Shown piece by piece: positions 8,969-17,163 of a stretch of 64,000 nt of DNA (position 1 is its first letter; every line of letters begins with the position of its first letter). This stretch comes from Halorussus marinus. Its GTDB lineage: Archaea; Halobacteriota; Halobacteria; Halobacteriales; Haladaptataceae. The notes under the pieces were generated by a model that saw nothing but the letters and a program-made list of their open reading frames with translations, had not been told where the DNA came from and did not search any database. The stretch is from assembly GCF_004765795.1 (NCBI RefSeq), contig NZ_SBIV01000001.1, positions 496,001 through 560,000 on the forward strand, read 5' to 3'. Made by a program: the position numbers and the translations under genes.

Positions 8969-9448
8969 TCACGGGAAGTGACGCGCCAGTAGCTCGGCGT
9001 CCTCACAGCGCGAGGGCACCTCGCCGAACCAATCCGCCTCCCGGATCTCGGTCGCGTCCGCGCCGAGGTCCTCGCCGAGGTCGGGGTCCGCCGCGTGAGC
9101 CTCGAAGACGACGAACTGGCCCGAGGTCGAGTCGCCGCCGTGGACGAACGTCGGCTCGACGACTTCGAGGGGTCGCTCGACTGTCACCGAGAGCCCCGTC
9201 TCCTCTCGGACCTCCCGGACCGCGGCCGATCGGAACGGTTCGCCGGGCGCTGGCTTCCCGCCGGGGAGCACCCAGCCGTCGCTCCACCGGTTGCGAACGA
9301 GCGCGACCCGGCCCGCGCCGTCGCGGACCAGCGCCCGGACCCACCGATCCGGGCCGGCGGCGACGGTCTCGAACTCGCCGGCGTCGAGTCGGACCGTCCG
9401 GGTCGTCGTCGGCACGTCCCAGCGATCCGCGAACGCTTCGCCCGTCAC
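8969..9448 (-). CDS. NUDIX hydrolase
   Basis: A 159-residue protein with a full NUDIX box running from GGKPAPGE to REVREETGL (about residues 55-77), the Mg-binding helix that hydrolyses a nucleoside diphosphate linked to another moiety. It starts at GTG 9448, which overlaps the stop of the upstream membrane glycosyltransferase as GTGA; this coupling decides the start. It is the last gene of a five-gene minus-strand run that begins with the iron-regulated ABC importer. Substrate unknown; a housecleaning or sugar-nucleotide hydrolase role is possible. Confidence 0.88.
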   Translation of the reverse strand: MTGEAFADRWDVPTTTRTVRLDAGEFETVAAGPDRWVRALVRDGAGRVALVRNRWSDGWVLPGGKPAPGEPFRSAAVREVREETGLSVTVERPLEVVEPTFVHGGDSTSGQFVVFEAHAADPDLGEDLGADATEIREADWFGEVPSRCEDAELLARHFP

Positions 9449-11613
9449 GAGTCGCTCCCGTTCGTCGTCCCGTACAGGCTCGTCTCGACGGTGATCCCCG
9501 AGGGCATCGCGTCCTCGACGTACGCCGCCTCGCCGCCGCACCGATCGGCGATCAGACACGCCTCGCGGTACGGCGACAGCGCGAGGACCTCGCCCCCGTC
9601 GCTCCGGACCGGCAGTTCGAGCCGATAGGAGAACCCGCCGCCGGTCGCGTCGCTCACGAACACCTGCAAGACCACCTCGTCCGCGCCGGCGACCGGGACC
9701 GTGCGCTCGTCGCCGACCGCCGAGACCGCGGGGCCGGCGAGGCCGGCCGACCCGTCGGTCACCCGGAGGTCGACCGAGAGGGTGGCCGGCGTGGCGTTCG
9801 TCGCGTAGTAGGCGGTTCCCTCGTCGGTCGAGAGCCGGGCCGACACCCGGTCGGCGCGAGGCGGCAGTCCGAACGAGGCCGCCACCCCGACCGCCTCGCC
9901 CCGGGCGGTCCGGACCTCGCGGAGCGTCGGCTCGACCGGATCGCCGTAAGTTGGACTCCACTGGCCGCGATAGGCGTAGCGGTAGTAGGTCCGGTTCGGG
10001 TGCGCGTCGGTGACCGCGAAACGCTCGGGCCCGTCGTCGATCGCGTACACCGTCTCGCCGTCGAAGCCGGGATCGTTGCGAAGGTGCTGGAAGGGATGGC
10101 CGAGCCAGTCGCCGTACGGCGTCGGGACGAACACGACCGCGTTCGACAGTTCGCGGTCCTCGAACGGCTGGTAGGCCCGCTCGTAGCGGTCGGTGACCTC
10201 GGCGTTCGCCGAGAGCGGGGGCGCGGCCGCCGCCCCCGCGGCGCCCGCGAGCACCAGCGCACCGGCGAGCCCGACGGCCGCGAGCGACGCCCGAGGCCGG
10301 GCGGTGCGCGCGGCCAGATCGCGGGCCCGACCGAACCCGAGGACGACCGCGTGGGCGCCGAACGCCGCGGTCGAGACGAGGAGGTCGAAGTGGTAGTACG
10401 GCCCGAGCATCGAGACGAGCCCGTCGTCGGGATCGGCGAGATCGCCGAGGATGTTGAAGTTCCCCCAGAAGTAGACGTTGCCCGCGATCACCGAGACGAA
10501 CAGGCCCGCGAGGACGGCCTGCAACTGGAGGTCGGTGAGCGCCGGCGATCGGTCGGGGTCGGTTCCGGCGTCTTGGCGAGTCGCCTCGGCGCGATCGCTC
10601 GCGAGACGGGCCCGGAGCGTCCCGGCGCGGTCGACCGCGCGCAGTCCGAAGGCGCCGAGCCCGACGGTCGCGAGCAGGCCGCCGAGGGGCGCGGCGACGA
10701 CCCACTCGCCGAACAGCGTCGCGACCACCTTCGCGTTGGCTTCGAGCGCTACCTCGGGAGTGTAGGTCAGCGCGTGCCCGAGGATCCGGCGGTCGCCGAA
10801 CCCGAGGCCGTCGCGGGGTGCGAACGCCTCGTAGGGAAACAGCCACGCCGAGCCGGTCACGACGGCGTTGTACGCGAGCGCCGTGCCGACCCCCGAGAGG
10901 CCGACGAGCGCGGTCGGCGCGAGCCGAGCGAGCGCCCTCCGCGCGAGCGCGCGGCCGTGGGCGAGCCCGGCGACCACCGAGTAGCAGGCGTGGGCGATAA
11001 ACGGCGTCGCGAACAGCACCGCGGTGTAGGGTCGCGCGAAGAACGCGACGCCGACTCCGAGGCCCGCCAGCGCGGCGTAGCCGTAGGTCCGGCGTTTCGC
11101 CCCGCTTGCGGCCGCTCGGGCGGCCCGCACGTACGCCACCGCGAACAGCAGGTTCCAGAACGTCGTGGGCGCGTACGGCAGAAAGACCGACGAGTCGACG
11201 AGAAAGAGCGGCGAAGCGAGGACGAACGCGCCAGCGAGCAGGCCGGTCGGGCGGTCGAACGCCGCGCTGGCGAGCAGGGTCGCCAACCCGACGATGCCCG
11301 CGGCGACCAGCGCCAGCGCGATCCGGTAGCCCCCGAGCAGTTCGCCGACCGCGAACATCGCGGCCGGCACCGGCGAGTACTTCGGGTAGAGCCGGCCGGC
11401 GTCTTCGACGAAAAACCACGGTCGGAACGCGTCGGAAACCGGCGGCCGCAAAAAGAGCTCGCCGTCCAGCAACATCGCGGCCTGCTGGAGGTAGACGCCC
11501 TCGTCGTGGTTGAGGGTGTGGTACGGAAACAGGTCGGTCGCGAGGACGAACACGACCAGCCCCGAGAGGGCCGCGAGGCCGGTCGAGAGGAGTCGGAACC
11601 GACGGCGGTTCAT
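9445..11613 (-). CDS. Multispan membrane glycosyltransferase, PMT/ArnT-like
   Basis: 722 residues. A first membrane span (about 12-30) is followed by an outward loop with HDEG at residues 36-39, the acidic pair typical of GT39/GT83 enzymes that use lipid-linked sugars. About ten further hydrophobic spans fill the first 430 residues, and the C-terminal 260 residues form a soluble, probably extracytoplasmic domain. The start at ATG 11613 overlaps the stop of the ABC ATPase (ATGA). The likely role is sugar transfer at the outer membrane face. Why it is coupled to an iron importer is not obvious. Confidence 0.78.
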   Translation of the reverse strand: MNRRRFRLLSTGLAALSGLVVFVLATDLFPYHTLNHDEGVYLQQAAMLLDGELFLRPPVSDAFRPWFFVEDAGRLYPKYSPVPAAMFAVGELLGGYRIALALVAAGIVGLATLLASAAFDRPTGLLAGAFVLASPLFLVDSSVFLPYAPTTFWNLLFAVAYVRAARAAASGAKRRTYGYAALAGLGVGVAFFARPYTAVLFATPFIAHACYSVVAGLAHGRALARRALARLAPTALVGLSGVGTALAYNAVVTGSAWLFPYEAFAPRDGLGFGDRRILGHALTYTPEVALEANAKVVATLFGEWVVAAPLGGLLATVGLGAFGLRAVDRAGTLRARLASDRAEATRQDAGTDPDRSPALTDLQLQAVLAGLFVSVIAGNVYFWGNFNILGDLADPDDGLVSMLGPYYHFDLLVSTAAFGAHAVVLGFGRARDLAARTARPRASLAAVGLAGALVLAGAAGAAAAPPLSANAEVTDRYERAYQPFEDRELSNAVVFVPTPYGDWLGHPFQHLRNDPGFDGETVYAIDDGPERFAVTDAHPNRTYYRYAYRGQWSPTYGDPVEPTLREVRTARGEAVGVAASFGLPPRADRVSARLSTDEGTAYYATNATPATLSVDLRVTDGSAGLAGPAVSAVGDERTVPVAGADEVVLQVFVSDATGGGFSYRLELPVRSDGGEVLALSPYREACLIADRCGGEAAYVEDAMPSGITVETSLYGTTNGSDS

Positions 11614-12800
11614 CGGGTGCCGGGGCGCTCGGCGCGGCGCTCGGTCCCCTCGGGGGCCTCCTCGCGGGGCGGATACCACGCCAGCGTGTGGTCGGCGACG
11701 AGTTCGACGCCGACCGGCTTGCCGATGTCGAGTTCCGTGACGTGGTTGTGCTGGCAGTGGACCACGTCGCCGTTCCCGAGTTCGACGCGGTAGACGAACG
11801 ACGGGCCGGTGTACTGGCGGTGGATGATGTGGCCGTCGGCCTCGGACTCGCCGACGACGGTCGCTTCGAGGTCGTCGGGTCGGACCAGCACGTCGAGGTC
11901 CGTGCCGACGTACTCCTCCGAGAGGCCGTTGAGCCGCTGGGGTCGGAAGGTGCCGATCGGCGTCTCGATGGTATCGTCGTCGTACTTCCCCGAGAGGAAG
12001 CCGGCCTGCCCGAGGAACGACGCGACGAACCGCGACTCGGGGTGTTCGAAGACGCTCTCCGGGCGGCCGATCTGCTCGACCCGCCCGTCGTCCATCACCG
12101 CCACGCGGTCGGAGATCGAGAGCGCCTCCTCCTGGTCGTGGGTGACCGAGACCGCGGTCACGCCGGCCTCCTTGAGGATCGAGCGGACCTCCTCGCGCAT
12201 CTCGACGCGCAGGCGAACGTCAAGGTTCGAGAACGGCTCGTCGAGCAACAGGATGTCGGGCTCGGGCGCGAGCGAGCGCGCGAGCGCGACCCGCTGGCGC
12301 TGGCCGCCCGACAGCTCGTCGGGTGTGGCCTCGCGGTGGGCCGCCAGGTCCACGAGGTCGAGGAGTTCGGTGATCCGCCGGTCTTTCTCGTCGTCGGTCG
12401 CGTCGGTCAGCCCGAACGCGACGTTCTCGGCGACGGTCAGATGCGGGAACAGCGCGAAGTCCTGGAAGACCAACCCCACGTCGCGGCGCTCGGGCGGGAC
12501 GTGCGTCGACCCGTCGGCGACCGTCTCGCCCGCGAGCCGGACCGACCCCGCGTCGGGGCGTTCGAGCCCGGCCATCATCCGCAGGGTGGTGGTCTTCCCA
12601 CAGCCCGACGGACCCAGCAGGGTGAGCAGTTCGCCCTCGCGGACGGTCAGCGAGAGCGAGTCGACCGCCGTCTCCGGGCCGTACTCCTTGCGGACCCCGT
12701 CGAGCCGGAGCACCTCCTCGGCGGTGGGGCGGCCGGTCGCCGTCGGTCGGTCACCGTCGCTACGCGCCGTCTCGCCGTCGTTCGACAGTTCGCTATCCAT
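11610..12800 (-). CDS. Iron(III)-type ABC transporter ATPase
   Basis: 396 residues. Walker A GPSGCGKTT, Q-loop VFQDFALFPHLTV, signature LSGGQRQRVALARSL, Walker B ILLLDEPFSNLD and the H-loop SVTHDQEEAL are all intact. A C-terminal extension of about 140 residues resembles a TOBE domain, as in FbpC/PotA-type ATPases. The ATG at 12800 overlaps the permease stop by 8 bases. With the fused permease and the Tat lipoprotein it completes a ferric-ion type importer. Confidence 0.92.
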   Translation of the reverse strand: MDSELSNDGETARSDGDRPTATGRPTAEEVLRLDGVRKEYGPETAVDSLSLTVREGELLTLLGPSGCGKTTTLRMMAGLERPDAGSVRLAGETVADGSTHVPPERRDVGLVFQDFALFPHLTVAENVAFGLTDATDDEKDRRITELLDLVDLAAHREATPDELSGGQRQRVALARSLAPEPDILLLDEPFSNLDVRLRVEMREEVRSILKEAGVTAVSVTHDQEEALSISDRVAVMDDGRVEQIGRPESVFEHPESRFVASFLGQAGFLSGKYDDDTIETPIGTFRPQRLNGLSEEYVGTDLDVLVRPDDLEATVVGESEADGHIIHRQYTGPSFVYRVELGNGDVVHCQHNHVTELDIGKPVGVELVADHTLAWYPPREEAPEGTERRAERPGTR

Positions 12801-14445
12801 CTTTCTGACCCTCCTGTCGTACGAGACTGCCGTCCTGTTTGAGGAGGACGAGCATCGAGAGCCCCGAGACCGCGACCAGGACCAGCGCCGGCACGGCGGC
12901 CTGTCCGTAGTAGCCTGCGTCCTGCACGCGCCAGATGTAGGTGACCAGGGTTTCAAAACCTGTCGGACGAAGGAGGAGCGTCGCGGGCAGTTCCTTCATG
13001 CTCGTCAGGAACACCAGCGCCGCGCCCGCGACCACGCCCGGCGCGATCAGCGGCAGGGTGACCCGACGGAAGGTACGGCCCGGCGACTCGCCGAGGGTCC
13101 GTGCGGCCTCGGTGAGCTTCGCGTCGACCTGGAGCACCGACGATCTGGTGGTGCCGACCGCCTGCGGGAGGAATCGGACGACGTAGGCGAACACCAACAG
13201 CGGGACGATGCGGTACGGCGTCGGCCCGTACGACGACCCGAAGTAGACGAGCGAGATGCCGAGCACGATGCCCGGAGTGGCGTAGCCGACGTACGTCGCG
13301 CGGTCGAACAGCGAGGTGAGCGTCGACCGGTAGCGCGCGGCGAGGTAGGCGACCGGGACCGCGGCGAAGATCGAGACCGCGGCCGCGAGCGCAGAGACGT
13401 ACGTCGAGTTCCAGCCGTACGTCCACTCGAACGCGAAGCCGCCGCCGGTGTAGCCCGGGCCGCTCCGGACGAGCCACATGAACAGCACGCCAAGCGGCAC
13501 CGCGAGCGCGAGGGCCGCGACCGCGCTACACAGAAACAGCGCCGGGATCTTCCACGCGCCGAGCGACGTCCGGGTGGTCCGGTTGCCGCCGGCGTAGTTC
13601 TCGCCCGCGTCGCCGATCCGGGATTCGAGCGCGACGATCACCGCGGTCACCGCGAGGAGTTCGAGCGACAGCAGGGCGGCGGTGTCGCGACCGAACGTGT
13701 TGAACTCGACGTAGATGGCCTGCGTGAACACGCCGTAGTGCATGATCGACGGCGTCCCGAAGTCCGAGAGCGTGTACAGCGCGACCAGTAGCGCGCCCGC
13801 CGCGACTCCCGGCGCGATCTGCGGGAGGGTGATGTGGCGGAACGCCGACAGCCGCGAGTGGTTGAGGGTGCGGGCGGCCTCGATCAGCGTCCCGTCGAAC
13901 GACAGGAGCGCCGAGCGAGTCGTCAGAAACACGTAGGGGTAGACGAACAGCGTGAGTACGAGCGCCGTGCCCGCGAAGCCGTAGATCTGGGGGAGCGACT
14001 CGACGCCGAGCGGCGCCAGTACGTCGGCGAGCGCCCCGCGAGGCCCGAACGCCGACACGAACGCGAACGCGCCGATGTAGCTCGGGACGACGAGCGGCAA
14101 CGAGAGGACGACCGTCCAGAACCGCCGGAACGGCAGATCGGTCTCGACGGTCAGGACCGCCAGCGGGACGCCGAGCAGGACGCAAGCCACCGTGACCGTC
14201 GTCACGAGAGCGACGCTGTTGACGAGTATCTCGACCATCGAGGGCCGGGTGAGCGTCTCGATCGACGACTCGACGCCCACCTCGCCGGCCCGGAGCAGGA
14301 TCCAGAGGATCGGCGAGACCACCGCCACGGCGATGCCGGCGCTCAGCAGGGTGAGCCCGAACGGGAGCGAGTCGTCCTCGGCGGACTCGGCGAACCCCAT
14401 CCCGGTGCGTTTGGCGAGTCGTTCGAGCCGGTCGAGCACCGTCAT
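12793..14445 (-). CDS. Iron(III)-type ABC transporter permease, two-domain fusion
   Basis: 550 residues with about twelve membrane spans in two homologous halves. Each half carries an EAA loop that contacts the ATPase: EAARTLNHSRLSAFRHITLP in the first and EAARTLGESPGRTF in the second. Such fused permeases are typical of FbpB/ThiP-type importers. The start lies one base after the stop of the substrate-binding gene and the stop overlaps the ATPase, so this is one operon. Confidence 0.92.
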   Translation of the reverse strand: MTVLDRLERLAKRTGMGFAESAEDDSLPFGLTLLSAGIAVAVVSPILWILLRAGEVGVESSIETLTRPSMVEILVNSVALVTTVTVACVLLGVPLAVLTVETDLPFRRFWTVVLSLPLVVPSYIGAFAFVSAFGPRGALADVLAPLGVESLPQIYGFAGTALVLTLFVYPYVFLTTRSALLSFDGTLIEAARTLNHSRLSAFRHITLPQIAPGVAAGALLVALYTLSDFGTPSIMHYGVFTQAIYVEFNTFGRDTAALLSLELLAVTAVIVALESRIGDAGENYAGGNRTTRTSLGAWKIPALFLCSAVAALALAVPLGVLFMWLVRSGPGYTGGGFAFEWTYGWNSTYVSALAAAVSIFAAVPVAYLAARYRSTLTSLFDRATYVGYATPGIVLGISLVYFGSSYGPTPYRIVPLLVFAYVVRFLPQAVGTTRSSVLQVDAKLTEAARTLGESPGRTFRRVTLPLIAPGVVAGAALVFLTSMKELPATLLLRPTGFETLVTYIWRVQDAGYYGQAAVPALVLVAVSGLSMLVLLKQDGSLVRQEGQKDG

Positions 14446-14446
14446 C

Positions 14447-15607
14447 TCAGAGGACGCCGACGTCTCGCATCAGGCGCAGGGTCGGTTCGATGTTCGAGAG
14501 CTCGCCGAGGTCGAGTTCGGGCGGATTGAGCTCGTCGATCGACGGCAGACCGCCGACCGGCGGCACGCCCGGAATCATCGGGTACGAGTAGGCCGTGGTC
14601 GCGAAGAACTCCTGGGCCTCGACCGAGTGCAGGTGCGCGATGAAGTCGGCCGCGAGCTCCTGTTTGCCCGACCCCTTCATGATCTGGGCGCCGCTGACGT
14701 TGATGAGCGACGCCGCGTCGCCGCTCGTGAACGCGAGGTCGATCGGCGCGTCGGGACGGGCCGCCTTCACCCGGAGGACGTAGTAGTGGTTGGCGAACCC
14801 GGCCGCGATCTCGCCGTCGGCGATGGCGTTCGAGGTGAGGAACTCGTCGGGGTACTCGGTGACGTTCTGCTCGAGCATTCCCCGGAGCCACTGCTTGGTC
14901 TCGTCCTCGCCGTTGAGCTGGCGCATCGCGGTCACGAACGACTGGAACGCGCCGTAGGTGGGCGCCCAGCCCATCGAGCCGGCGAGCGCGTCGGTCTCGG
15001 GGAACTCCATCACGTCGTCGGGGATGTCGTCGGCCGAGAGCTCGTCGGTGTTGTACGGGATGCTACGGGCGCGACCGGCCACGCCGACCCACTGGTCGTT
15101 CGGGTGGAACGTGTCCGGGACCGGGTCGGTCACGCGCGAGGGCAACTCGGCGGTGATTCCCTGATCGGCGACGTACGCGAGCGACCCCGCGTCGACCGCC
15201 CAGAACACGTCGGCCGAGCTTGACCCGCCCTGGGACTCCTCGGCGATGGTGTTGGCGAGCTGGGAGGTGGGTGCGGACCTGACCTTCGGGTCGAAGTCCG
15301 GGTAGAGGGCGTCCAGTTGGTCGAGGAGGTCGACGTAGAGGCCGCCCTCTCCGCCGCCCAGATACACGTTCAGCGTCCCCGACAGGTCGGGCAGTTCCTC
15401 CATCCGAGTCCCCGAGAGGTCGGGGCGTTCTTCCACGAGCGGCCCCGATCCCTGAAACGACTCGACGTCCGCGCCCGCGTCCGGCTGGGTCGTGGCGGTG
15501 GTTTCGGTCTCCTGATCCGAACCGCCCGTACAGCCCGCGAGCGCGGTCGCGGCGGCCGCGCTCATCGCCAGAAATCGGCGTCTGTTAGAGGTTCCTCTGT
15601 CTGCCAT
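14447..15607 (-). CDS. Tat-exported lipoprotein, iron(III)-type solute-binding protein
   Basis: 386 residues. The N-terminus has a twin-arginine motif (SNRRRFLAMS), a hydrophobic stretch and the lipobox LAGC, so it is exported folded and lipid-anchored outside the membrane. The body is a periplasmic-binding-protein type II fold (LNVYLGGGEGGLYVDLLDQL..., SIPYNTDEL) close to FbpA-type ferric-binding proteins. It heads the operon and has a DtxR-like operator 12 bases before the ATG. Iron as ligand is inferred from the family and the operator; thiamine or another solute remains possible. Confidence 0.88.
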   Translation of the reverse strand: MADRGTSNRRRFLAMSAAAATALAGCTGGSDQETETTATTQPDAGADVESFQGSGPLVEERPDLSGTRMEELPDLSGTLNVYLGGGEGGLYVDLLDQLDALYPDFDPKVRSAPTSQLANTIAEESQGGSSSADVFWAVDAGSLAYVADQGITAELPSRVTDPVPDTFHPNDQWVGVAGRARSIPYNTDELSADDIPDDVMEFPETDALAGSMGWAPTYGAFQSFVTAMRQLNGEDETKQWLRGMLEQNVTEYPDEFLTSNAIADGEIAAGFANHYYVLRVKAARPDAPIDLAFTSGDAASLINVSGAQIMKGSGKQELAADFIAHLHSVEAQEFFATTAYSYPMIPGVPPVGGLPSIDELNPPELDLGELSNIEPTLRLMRDVGVL

Positions 15608-15618
15608 CTCTAGTTAGA

Positions 15619-15632
15619 TTAGGCCAGCCTAA
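15619..15632. promoter_or_regulatory. DtxR/IdeR-like iron box of the ABC importer operon
   Basis: TTAGGCCAGCCTAA is a perfect inverted repeat (TTAGGC, two bases, GCCTAA). On the minus strand it follows the TATA-like TATAAG (15637-15642) and covers the expected transcription start, a typical repressor position. The core resembles DtxR-family operators; haloarchaea use Idr/SirR regulators of that family to sense iron or manganese. Confidence 0.72.
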
Positions 15633-15659
15633 AACCCTTATACCTACTGGTTTCTTTCC

Positions 15660-16823
15660 TCAGTCGTCCGCGGGCACGCGGGGGGTCTGGAGGGGTTCGA
15701 GTTCGTCGAGGGTCGCCAGCCAGTCGAGCATGTATTCGCCGACGTAGTTGAAGAAGGCGCCGTTGTTGTACGCCTCGAAGTCGCCCGTCGCGAGCGCGGT
15801 CGCCATCGCCTCGAAGACTCCGGCGTAAGTGTCTCGATCGGCGCCGACGTCGTCGACGACCGCCCAGAGGTGTTCGTTGAGTTCGAGGCCCGGCACCTCG
15901 TTGGTGAGATCGTCGAACGTACTCCGGGCGGCCTTGTTGTGCTCGCAGAGCGGGCCGCCGTTGTAGATGCGCTTGCCGAGCACGTCGCAGGCGCGCTTGA
16001 GGAACACTCCCGACCAGATGTCGTCGAACCGGCCGACCTCCCACCGGTTGTCGTCCATCGGGAGCTGGTAGAACGCGGGCACGACCTCCCGGCGGAACGC
16101 GAGGTTCATCGAGCAGACGGTGAGGTAGTTGCCCCGCGCGGCCACGAAGTCGCCGTCGTAGTCGTCGGCGGTGGTCCGGGTCCGAGCCTGCCCTTGGAGG
16201 TCGCCGTCCATCAGAATCCGGACCGCGTCGAGGTCGGGGACGTTGGTCCACAGCCCCTGGGAGGCCACCACGTCCGAGATCTCGGTCGCGTCGGTCGCGA
16301 CGGTCTCGTCCATCGCCGAGTAGGGGTACCCCCGGGGGTAGAGGCCGTGGTCGTCGTGGTTCTGGTACAGGACGTTGACCCAGTTCTCGTCGGAGGAGAC
16401 CGTCTCGATCTCGCCCTCGTACGCGAGGTTCCGGAGGTGGCGCCCGAAGAAGTCGGCGTCGTCGTGGGGCAGAGTGTCGTCGTCGATGAAAAAGCCGTAC
16501 TCGAAGTCGTTGGCCCACAGGTAGAGCAGGCCGAAACTCGTCTCGGCGTGGCTGGCGGCCGGCACGACGTGGTCGTACTCGGCGATCCCCTTCGCCTCGT
16601 ACCACGCCTCGCGGCGCGCGCCGTCGAACACCTCGCCCGAGACGCCCTCTTCGTCGAGCATCGCCCGCATGGCGTCGGTCTCACAGAAGTCTTCGGTCAC
16701 GAGCACGACGTGGAGCCGATCGAGGTCGAAGCCGTGCTCGCGGGCGTTCTCGAAGTACGCCCGCATGCACTCGTACTCGCGGATCGTCGGCACGATCACG
16801 CAGATATCTGGACTCGCGGTCAT
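15660..16823 (-). CDS. GT75-like reversibly glycosylated protein / UDP-sugar mutase family
   Basis: 387 residues. The N-terminus (ICVIVPTIREYECM) is a GT-A start. FFIDDDTLPHDD (about residue 111) is the acidic metal-binding DDD motif of the alpha-1,4-glucan-protein synthase / UDP-arabinopyranose mutase (RGP) family. There is no signal peptide or membrane span, so it acts in the cytoplasm on nucleotide sugars. It has its own promoter with an iron box and lies just upstream of the iron importer operon. The substrate cannot be read from sequence. Confidence 0.78.
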   Translation of the reverse strand: MTASPDICVIVPTIREYECMRAYFENAREHGFDLDRLHVVLVTEDFCETDAMRAMLDEEGVSGEVFDGARREAWYEAKGIAEYDHVVPAASHAETSFGLLYLWANDFEYGFFIDDDTLPHDDADFFGRHLRNLAYEGEIETVSSDENWVNVLYQNHDDHGLYPRGYPYSAMDETVATDATEISDVVASQGLWTNVPDLDAVRILMDGDLQGQARTRTTADDYDGDFVAARGNYLTVCSMNLAFRREVVPAFYQLPMDDNRWEVGRFDDIWSGVFLKRACDVLGKRIYNGGPLCEHNKAARSTFDDLTNEVPGLELNEHLWAVVDDVGADRDTYAGVFEAMATALATGDFEAYNNGAFFNYVGEYMLDWLATLDELEPLQTPRVPADD

Positions 16824-16841
16824 TCGATACTCCCTAGTGGT

Positions 16842-16855
16842 TTAGGGTGGCCTAA
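16842..16855. promoter_or_regulatory. DtxR/IdeR-like iron box of the GT75-like gene
   Basis: TTAGGGTGGCCTAA has 5-base inverted arms (TTAGG, CCTAA) four bases apart, the same layout as the box at 15619-15632. It lies 19-32 bases upstream of the ATG at 16823 and overlaps the minus-strand TATA-like TTTTTAGG. Confidence 0.68.
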
Positions 16856-16936
16856 AAAGATATCCATTCGCGCCGGCGCGACGCCCGGTCACCGCCACCC
16901 GGAGTTAAGGGCCGTCCCGTCGATACGTCGGGTAAG

Positions 16937-17119
16937 ATGGACCGAGACAAACTGGAGTTTTGGGGCGGTGCCGCGCTCTTGGTGCTCGCGGGCGTGACCC
17001 TGTTCGCGCCGCTGATCCTCGCCGCCCGGTACACGCTGGTCCTGCTCGTCGTCGGCGTGCTCGGACTGGCGGCGGGCGCGGTGCTCGTCGGCCTCTCTCG
17101 ACGCGGGCGCGCGGTGTGA
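16937..17119 (+). CDS. Small two-span membrane protein
   Basis: 60 residues: a short charged start (MDRDKLEFW), two hydrophobic segments at about 9-28 and 32-53, and a basic tail (SRRGRAV), predicted to sit with both ends inside. No family recognised. It lies between the divergent iron-regulated gene and the acyl-CoA synthetase. Codon use matches that of its neighbours, which supports a real gene. Confidence 0.65.
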   Translation: MDRDKLEFWGGAALLVLAGVTLFAPLILAARYTLVLLVVGVLGLAAGAVLVGLSRRGRAV

Positions 17120-17163
17120 CCGCCGGGGGAAGTTTCAAGTAGCGTATCGTTGGTTTTAGGCGT

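Noticed and set aside
9095-11793. Long plus-strand frames opposite the membrane glycosyltransferase
   Set aside because: Arg/Pro/Gly-rich shadows caused by the high GC bias; the minus-strand frame has clear membrane spans and overlapping operon starts.
15870-16997. 375-residue plus-strand frame opposite the GT75-like gene
   Set aside because: Composition is Val/Glu/Arg shadow-like, no recognisable domain, and the minus strand carries the DDD motif.
17154-17159. TTTTAGG before the acyl-CoA synthetase as a third iron box
   Set aside because: Only a half-site; no CCTAA partner at the proper spacing.
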